A DNA stretch of 64,000 nucleotides from Spirochaetota bacterium. Its GTDB lineage: Bacteria > Spirochaetota > Spirochaetia > SPDA01 > JAJSAL01. Where the stretch lies: assembly GCA_024274705.1 (NCBI GenBank), contig JAJSAL010000141.1, forward strand, positions 1 to 64,000. Reading direction: 5' to 3'. The translations under genes were made by a program, and so were the position numbers. Position 1 is the first letter of the stretch; every line of letters begins with the position of its first letter. Positions 58,566 through 64,000 of this stretch are shown here, one piece after another. Below the pieces are notes generated by a model. It worked only from the letters and a program-made list of their open reading frames with translations, ran no database searches and was not told where the DNA came from.

Positions 58566-59723
58566 TCAACATGAATCAATAAGATCATTCAGGCCGGACC
58601 GGTAATAACGGAAATTGTCCCAGCACGAATCGTCAGGAACATGGTGGTCAGCGTGGGGTATGTACCCCCGGGACTGCAGTAATATCCCAATCAGTTCGAG
58701 CTCCTCGTCTATGTCTCCTTTGCTTCGGTTCGTCATAAATACCCGTTTATCTACAGCACCGAGCATTTGAAGATCAGGATAACCCTCCCTGATGGCAAGG
58801 ACATCATTTCCGGCCTGACGTTCAAAAGGGAATAACCCTGTCACCCCCAGTTCAACCCACAACGGGAGAAGGTCTTCGATATATCCGTCACTGTCTACAT
58901 GGATATTCCCAATGCCGAACTGCCGGAAATAATCAATGATCCTGAGATAATACTGGCTCATAAACTCCCTGAACATCTCTTTCGATATGAGTGACCCGGT
59001 TTTGCCTGCCATGTCTTCCCAGATGAGTACACAGTCGGGCCGGACCTCCTGCAGAATCTCCGCCCAGTACTCCATCACGTAAGACAGGAAAAAATCATTT
59101 AGATCCTTAATCAGCCGGGGATCATCATACATCATCAGGTACAATTCCGAAGTCCCGATGAGGTGCCTGGGAAAACCGAAAAATCCGAAGGGGAACCCCC
59201 CGAGACGGACCGGGAAATCCCTGTTTTTCAATGTTTCTTTCAGCGTATTCCAGCCAGAAGGGAGTCGCCTGGAAAAATCATTATCATAATGCTCTTTATA
59301 TGCTTCGAAATCCTTTCTGTTTTTTATGGGAAATTCGATATCAAACGGCGGAGATGTACCTGTCTTTCTCTCTTTCCTGGTTATCCCGTAGGAATCTTTT
59401 ATAATCCGGTACTCTTCACGGTCTTCAAGTATTTCCACATCCCATAAAGGGCTGAGATCGAAGGGAAATTTCGAAGGGTACGGATCGAGATGAAGGTGTT
59501 CCCGTACATTTCTATCGATGACGGTACTTCCCGAAGGGTCGATCTCCGCTCCACCTGAAATGGTTCCGTTGTCCATGAGACCTTCAGGTAATGCCTCGGT
59601 TACGGGCAATCCTTCAGCGATAAACCGTTTCACCGTTGTAGTCCAGTATCCGAATTCCGCTTTTAATGCAGAAACGCCGGGGTCAAAACGCATATTTGCC
59701 AGGAAACGTTCCCTTGGTGTCAT
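58566..59723 (-). CDS. Uroporphyrinogen decarboxylase-family protein
   Basis: A 385-residue UroD-fold protein. MTPRERFLANMRFDPGVSAL at the start, FGFFGFPRHLIGTSELYLMM in the middle and IGNIHVDSDGYIEDLLPLWV then VTGLFPFERQAGNDVLAIRE near 300 are typical of the UroD/corrinoid methyltransferase superfamily. It is probably not a heme enzyme: it has no arginine cluster at the N-terminus and it lies inside a sugar operon (four-base overlap with the kinase gene). Many such proteins of unknown substrate occur near sugar genes in spirochaetes, thermotogales and clostridia. Confidence 0.85.
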   Translation of the reverse strand: MTPRERFLANMRFDPGVSALKAEFGYWTTTVKRFIAEGLPVTEALPEGLMDNGTISGGAEIDPSGSTVIDRNVREHLHLDPYPSKFPFDLSPLWDVEILEDREEYRIIKDSYGITRKERKTGTSPPFDIEFPIKNRKDFEAYKEHYDNDFSRRLPSGWNTLKETLKNRDFPVRLGGFPFGFFGFPRHLIGTSELYLMMYDDPRLIKDLNDFFLSYVMEYWAEILQEVRPDCVLIWEDMAGKTGSLISKEMFREFMSQYYLRIIDYFRQFGIGNIHVDSDGYIEDLLPLWVELGVTGLFPFERQAGNDVLAIREGYPDLQMLGAVDKRVFMTNRSKGDIDEELELIGILLQSRGYIPHADHHVPDDSCWDNFRYYRSGLNDLIDSC

Positions 59724-61255
59724 TGCCCCTCCTGGTGTGCAAGCGCTTTGTAGATTTCTTTCAGTGACGGAAAGAGATTCTCATATATCCGGATATATTT
59801 TTCATACACTTTGCCTCCACCTTTCTCCGGCTGCACCACTGCCTTAGGAGAGGAAAAACGGCAGGTTACCGATTCTATGTCCTTGAATATTCCGGCACTA
59901 TAACCGCCTACCAGGGCGGCACCCAGGGTCGCCAGATCGCTCCTTACAAGGTTCACGTACCGTGACTGAAGCACATCTGCTTTAATCTGCATCCAGAACA
60001 AACTCTCGGCCCCGCTTCCGATGGCAGTCACGATTGGGAAGTCGATGCCGGGAACCAGGGACTGGATAATCTGTTTGGTAAGATAATGGTCGTATGCAAT
60101 GGACTCCAGGAGAGCCCTGTAGAAATGATAGGGCGTGTGGGCCCAGGTGTGGCCGATAAAAAGCCCCCGTACATTGGGATCCGGCGGGAAAAACCGCCCC
60201 TGCAGATAATTGATGGAAACAAGCCCATCCGATCCCGGGGGGATAGCCGCCGCCTTTTCATCGAGATAGGCATAGATACTCTCCCCTCTCTGCCTGCACC
60301 GCTTAAGTTCATCCCTGAAAAACTGTTCTATAAACCAGTTGTGGGTCCTGCCCCCAAGCACTACGGAAATAAGATAATACGTGTTTCCCATGGCGGATTT
60401 CATGGTGGCCAGAGTCTTATACTCTTTGTCCACGGTATATGAATCCACACTGGCTCCAAGAATACAAGCAGTACCGGCGACATCCACCATATGTCCCGCC
60501 TTGCATATTCCTGCCCCGGTGAAACCGGCTATCTGGTCCCCGCATCCGGCGGCGATGGGAATGCCTTCAGGCAGACCGGTGTCCTCTCTTCCCCTTTTGC
60601 AGATAGTTCCGATAACATCCGTGGATGCTGCAATTCGCGGGAGTTTCCGGACATCCACCTCCATCAGGCTGCAGAGTTCTTCAGACCACCTGCTCTCCTG
60701 CAGATCCGCCAACCCGGAAAAACAGATGAATGTTTCATCCATGTACGCCTGATCACCTGAAAGTCCGGCGAGCTTTCCCGCAACGAATCCGGAAGGCTGA
60801 ATAAACTTATGAATTTCCTTCCACTCATCCTTCTTTTTCCAGTAGAGAATTTTATTGCCGAACGTGGAAATCGAACCGTTTTTCTCGAGAATCAAGTCAC
60901 CGAAGTTCTCATGCATCCAAATGTTTTCCGAGGCACTCCGGTTGTCCAGGGGGGTATCGTAATAGATTACCGGATCGAAGTGTTTATCCACGGCCATGAT
61001 GCCCCCCATCTGGCTGTCTATTCCGATGGAAACGATGTTCTGCCTGTCGATGGCAGATTCGGCAAGGCACTTCCTTATCAGTTCGCAGGAGAAGGTGTAA
61101 AAATCCCGGGCATCCTGTTCAGCTTCTCCGGACCGGGGGTAGGATATGATCATCTCTTTTTGCCCTTCAGCTATCACATTCCCTTCCCCGCCATAGATCA
61201 CACATTTTGCCATGGTCGTCCCTAAGTCAATGCCGATGAAGTACTGATCAGACAT
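59720..61255 (-). CDS. FGGY-family carbohydrate kinase
   Basis: A 511-residue sugar kinase. The N-terminal phosphate motif is IGIDLGTTMAKCVIY, followed by IVSIGIDSQMGGIMAVDKHF and the FGGY-like stretch VAAGCGDQIAGFTGAGI (the signature-1 region is IYYDTPLDNRSAS). The C-terminal domain contains VSINYLQGRFFPPDPNVRGL, FIGHTWAHTPYHFYRALLES and the ATP site AIGSGAESLFWMQIKADVLQ. It resembles xylulokinase and relatives. Given the upstream isomerase it should phosphorylate the ketose that enzyme makes. Three bases separate it from the isomerase gene and four bases overlap with the UroD gene. Confidence 0.92.
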   Translation of the reverse strand: MSDQYFIGIDLGTTMAKCVIYGGEGNVIAEGQKEMIISYPRSGEAEQDARDFYTFSCELIRKCLAESAIDRQNIVSIGIDSQMGGIMAVDKHFDPVIYYDTPLDNRSASENIWMHENFGDLILEKNGSISTFGNKILYWKKKDEWKEIHKFIQPSGFVAGKLAGLSGDQAYMDETFICFSGLADLQESRWSEELCSLMEVDVRKLPRIAASTDVIGTICKRGREDTGLPEGIPIAAGCGDQIAGFTGAGICKAGHMVDVAGTACILGASVDSYTVDKEYKTLATMKSAMGNTYYLISVVLGGRTHNWFIEQFFRDELKRCRQRGESIYAYLDEKAAAIPPGSDGLVSINYLQGRFFPPDPNVRGLFIGHTWAHTPYHFYRALLESIAYDHYLTKQIIQSLVPGIDFPIVTAIGSGAESLFWMQIKADVLQSRYVNLVRSDLATLGAALVGGYSAGIFKDIESVTCRFSSPKAVVQPEKGGGKVYEKYIRIYENLFPSLKEIYKALAHQEGQ

Positions 61256-61258
61256 CCA

Positions 61259-62800
61259 TCAACCTCCCCGCTTCCGTATTTCCCGGTAAAACGTTTCCAT
61301 GGAATCATCCGAATCGAGCCGGATTACCGGTATGTTCCACTCTCCGCATGCCGTTTCTATTTCTTCCGTCACATCACCTAGGGTGGCATGAAGATGATTC
61401 GCCCCGTATATCCTGACGAAGTTTTCCCCCTTGACACCCAGGTCGACGACTACCTTACCCCAGGTGCCCCCGAGATGGGTCCTTACCGTCTTACCCAGCC
61501 GTTGGGTAAGAAACTCTTCGGAATCCAGTTCTCTCCCCTTCCCGGCCTGCATGTAATAGCGGCCGTTTATCCGGGTAAGACGGGCAACGGTAACTACCGG
61601 AGCAGGGACACCGAAATAATGAAAAGCCGCCCCGGATTTACCGTGAATATTCGCTGCAGCCTCTACCCTTGTTAATGCTTCTGCTGCTTTTCCGCTGTTT
61701 GCCGCCCAGAACACGGAACCGGCACCGCAGTTGGCAAATTCGATGTGATCATCCCCGACGGAGACCAGGTCTCCGAATGCCGGAGGTACATCCGGATTAA
61801 GAACATGCAGCATCATGCCGGTCAGCAGCCCCTTTATATCGCCTTCGCACACCGTGGGATAGATTCGCTGCGGCCCCTCTTCGTTTTCCGGAAACGGGAG
61901 GAACGCCGGCAGCATGCATGGGTTAACTCCGTATTCCCCATAGATTTCCGGCTGACACTTGATAGACACACCCCGGATGTTTTCATCGGCCAATTCATCC
62001 AGCCTGTCCCTGGCAGCCAGCAGGAGGGCAGCCTGTTGCAACAGCGCTTCGGAGGTAACCATGATATCGTCATAGACAATAGTCAGTCCCATGCGTTTAA
62101 GCCAGGAAAAATACGTATCCAGTCTTTCTGACTGCTCCAGCCGGATCCGTTCCGCCCGGCTCACAAGGATATACTGGTCCTCCTGCAGCACATCCCTCAC
62201 CATAAAGCTCTTCAGTTTATTCACATCATCCTGGAGATGATCCATGTGTACGGCGTAGGTACCGCCCCAGAGCATGAGAGCGCTCTCCCTCATCCTTGCC
62301 GCAGCAGCAATGCCCCGGGCCCACCGGATCAGGCTCATCTTGTTGCCGAAGCTCCGCTGGTGCCTGAGGGCATATCTGTTCACGCTCCATTCCATCAAGC
62401 TTGCACAGGTGGCCGTAAACTGGGACAGAGAACCTGCCATCGGATCATTTTCGGTGTAATACATCAAAGGGCGTGGAAATTTCCGGATGAATTCCTTGAT
62501 GAGCATCGGCGGGGACCAGGTCCATGCTCCGATGATCACCGCATCCACTTCTTCCTGTTTCAGCATCTGTACGACATCGCCTACTTCACAGAGGTTTCGG
62601 ATACCGTACCAGGAACGTTTTTCACTCTTCAGGGCGGATAAAGGATTTACCACGTGAACCCCCTGCCCCTGAAGAAATAAGGACAGCTCTTCCTGCTTCG
62701 CTTCCAGGTGACGCTCCACGGTATCCGAAGAAATACCTTCATCCCGTGCATCGGTAAAGGTGAGAACCGCCACCCTGGGCCTGAAAAAATCAATCATCAT
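61259..62800 (-). CDS. L-fucose/L-arabinose isomerase-family protein
   Basis: A 513-residue member of the fucose/arabinose isomerase-like superfamily, distinct from FucI at 44 kb. The N-terminal domain opens RVAVLTFTDARDEGISSDTV and contains VDAVIIGAWTWSPPMLIKEF. A central segment reads SIKCQPEIYGEYGVNPCMLP and EGDIKGLLTGMMLHVLNP with metal-binding acids, and the C-terminal domain has DHIEFANCGAGSVFWAA and IYGANHLHATLGDV with the metal histidine. It would turn an aldose into a ketose for the downstream FGGY kinase. The sugar is not known. The promoter region contains several TATAAT-like boxes in an AT-rich stretch. AAGG precedes the ATG. Confidence 0.88.
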   Translation of the reverse strand: MMIDFFRPRVAVLTFTDARDEGISSDTVERHLEAKQEELSLFLQGQGVHVVNPLSALKSEKRSWYGIRNLCEVGDVVQMLKQEEVDAVIIGAWTWSPPMLIKEFIRKFPRPLMYYTENDPMAGSLSQFTATCASLMEWSVNRYALRHQRSFGNKMSLIRWARGIAAAARMRESALMLWGGTYAVHMDHLQDDVNKLKSFMVRDVLQEDQYILVSRAERIRLEQSERLDTYFSWLKRMGLTIVYDDIMVTSEALLQQAALLLAARDRLDELADENIRGVSIKCQPEIYGEYGVNPCMLPAFLPFPENEEGPQRIYPTVCEGDIKGLLTGMMLHVLNPDVPPAFGDLVSVGDDHIEFANCGAGSVFWAANSGKAAEALTRVEAAANIHGKSGAAFHYFGVPAPVVTVARLTRINGRYYMQAGKGRELDSEEFLTQRLGKTVRTHLGGTWGKVVVDLGVKGENFVRIYGANHLHATLGDVTEEIETACGEWNIPVIRLDSDDSMETFYREIRKRGG

Positions 62801-62813
62801 TATACCTTATATA

Positions 62814-62827
62814 TTATAATATTATAA
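62814..62827. promoter_or_regulatory. AT-rich perfect palindrome in the promoter region of the sugar operon
   Basis: TTATAATATTATAA, a 14-base perfect palindrome, lies 14 bases upstream of the isomerase ATG and between the GntR gene and the operon it probably controls. It could be an operator or simply overlapping -10 boxes. Confidence 0.35.
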
Positions 62828-62873
62828 AATTTAACATTCTGTTCATACGACTCCCCATCGCCGCTTCTCATTA

Positions 62874-63620
62874 TCACGTTCCCGATAGCTCGATGGTAAA
62901 TTTAACCCGGTCCCCCCGGTAAAAAGAAGTTACAAAATAAACTGTCCTGCCGCTTGTGGTAAATGCGGTGTGCTCCACATAGAGAAGGAGGGCCTCCTTG
63001 TGAATGCCCAGAAGGTGCGAGACATATTCATCGGACATCTTTGGTTCGATGGATTCCACGGCTTTCGTAAGGAGAACATGGTAATCATTCGCAAGAATAT
63101 CATTTAAAGGAATATTGGAAAGATCCTTTAAATGAAGATCAGTATACGAATCGGCACAGATCCAGATCACTTCCAGCATGAGGGGTTCTGAATCCCCCAG
63201 CCGGAGACGCTCGATCCTGGTTACCTGGTCTCCCTCTTTAAGATCAAGATGTCCTGCTATATGACTGTCGCAATTCATCGTTTCCACCCGCAGGATACGG
63301 GATGCAGGCTTCAAACCATTCTGCACAGCCCAGCGGGTAAAACTGAAAAACCGGTTGAGCTTCTGTTCCAGCTTCTGCCTTGTTACGAATGTACCTTTTC
63401 CAGGCGTCCTGGATAGTTTTCCGTCCTGCACCAGGATCCGGATCGCTTCCCTGACAGTTATATTGCTGACGTCGTATTCCTTACACAATTCCACTTCGGT
63501 TGGAATCATGGTATCTTCCGGCCAGACACCGTCTTCGATTTTCTGCAGAAGCTGTTCATGTATTTGCAGGTAAAGAGGAACACCAGATTTCTTTTTTACA
63601 TTAGATCCTTTCACATGCAT
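62874..63620 (-). CDS. GntR-family regulator, HutC/UTRA subfamily
   Basis: A 248-residue regulator. The winged helix is PLYLQIHEQLLQKIEDGVWP followed by DTMIPTEVELCKEYDVSNIT and VREAIRILVQDGKLSRTPGK; the effector domain (from about residue 95) is a UTRA fold that binds a sugar or amine. VTSFYRGDRVKFTIEL is the usual C-terminal strand. I chose the ATG at 63620; a TTG at 63656 is open in frame but neither has a good ribosome site. It lies between the ABC permease gene and the isomerase and should control the sugar operon. Confidence 0.88.
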   Translation of the reverse strand: MHVKGSNVKKKSGVPLYLQIHEQLLQKIEDGVWPEDTMIPTEVELCKEYDVSNITVREAIRILVQDGKLSRTPGKGTFVTRQKLEQKLNRFFSFTRWAVQNGLKPASRILRVETMNCDSHIAGHLDLKEGDQVTRIERLRLGDSEPLMLEVIWICADSYTDLHLKDLSNIPLNDILANDYHVLLTKAVESIEPKMSDEYVSHLLGIHKEALLLYVEHTAFTTSGRTVYFVTSFYRGDRVKFTIELSGT

Positions 63621-63674
63621 CCCCGGGTTTTGTGAAGAGTATAAAACCTGTTCCAAAGAATCAATACCATAAGG

Positions 63675-64000
63675 TTACCCTTTTACCGCTCCGGCAGTGA
63701 GCCCTTTCACAAAAAGATCCTGTATCATCAGATAGATGACGAATATCGGGATCGAAGAAATCACCACACCCGCGGCTACCAGCTGCCATGGTGAGTCCCA
63801 CTGCCCCACAATATTTGCCATCCCGACGGGGATCGTGTAGAGGACTTTATCTTTTAAAAGGACAAGGGCCATGAGAAATTCATTCCAGTTCTGCATAAAC
63901 GAAAATATGGTTACCGTGGCAATCGCAGGGGTGGAAAGGGGCAGGATTATCCTAAGAAACGTATTGATTTCTTCACTGCCGTCTATACGGGCCGCTTCGA
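63675..64000 (-). CDS. Carbohydrate ABC transporter permease, C-terminal part (gene continues outside window)
   Basis: The frame is open to the window end. It begins with the ATPase-contact loop EAARIDGSEEINTFLRIILP, the EAA motif of MalG/LacG-type permeases, then three hydrophobic segments (ATVTIFSFMQNWNEFLMALV, LVAAGVVISSIPIFVIYLMI and QDLFVKGLTAGAVKG at the end). At least 108 residues are present of about 280. It forms the membrane channel of a CUT1 sugar importer with genes that must lie to the right. The gene ends 18 bases before the GntR frame, and probably belongs to the same regulon as the sugar catabolic genes. Confidence 0.93.
   Translation of the reverse strand, partial: EAARIDGSEEINTFLRIILPLSTPAIATVTIFSFMQNWNEFLMALVLLKDKVLYTIPVGMANIVGQWDSPWQLVAAGVVISSIPIFVIYLMIQDLFVKGLTAGAVKG

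Noticed and set aside
1-64000. CRISPR array or prophage
   Set aside because: No regularly spaced direct repeats, no cas genes and no phage structural or integrase genes were seen on reading the sequence.

Overview
The window is about 64 kb of a chromosome, most likely from a free-living, diderm, sugar-fermenting member of the Spirochaetota (Spirochaetales). Pointers to this are the short divergent RNA polymerase omega protein, the PASTA protein-fmt-def block (an order I recall from treponemes), the LL-diaminopimelate aminotransferase route to lysine and peptidoglycan, several outer-membrane proteins, and chemoreceptors. The assignment rests on gene content and protein style only; no rRNA is present.

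Layout. (1) 1-7.4 kb: end of a TetR regulator, an oxidoreductase and a sugar isomerase/epimerase facing a PfkB kinase, a phosphoesterase, an acyl-CoA carboxyltransferase and a CoA-acylating aldehyde dehydrogenase. (2) 7.4-15 kb: a cell-envelope stretch with a destroyed nuclease gene, a tiny membrane protein, two outer-membrane beta-barrel proteins and a tandem HtrA protease pair, one of which has lost catalytic residues. (3) 15-40 kb: housekeeping core with tRNA-Gly(CCC), PASTA-fmt-def, trmJ, a macro-domain protein, an NFACT protein, an AmmeMemoRadiSam A/B pair, miaA-rpoZ-cmk-like-yicC, murC, an M48 protease, mtnN, dapL, hisI-hisG, a long phosphohexomutase, an MFS-HEAT fusion, trpS and an AI-2E-type permease. 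(4) 40-56 kb: an accessory and visibly decaying stretch. It holds two chemoreceptor genes with in-frame stop codons, a LacI regulator with matching operators, fucI followed by the tail of a fucU gene, a DUF1638-hydantoinase fusion, two toxin-antitoxin-like pairs, a broken rbsD/fucU gene and an internally deleted insertion sequence with both ends and a target duplication. (5) 56-64 kb: 6-phosphogluconolactonase, then a minus-strand sugar operon: ABC permease, GntR regulator, fucose/arabinose-type isomerase, FGGY kinase, UroD-family protein, aldolase-like protein and D-lyxose isomerase.

How the genes work together. The two sugar loci each encode an isomerase of a different family, and the second adds kinase and aldolase-like steps, which points to use of rare deoxy or pentose sugars. 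The most unusual genome-level signal is that many promoters place the -10 box only 6-8 bases before a start codon that has no ribosome binding site (murC, trpS, the Wzi-like gene, the FecR gene, the MEMO gene, vapB, the AI-2E permease and others). This predicts widespread leaderless transcription. A second theme is loss of function by point stops and internal deletions in the accessory stretch.
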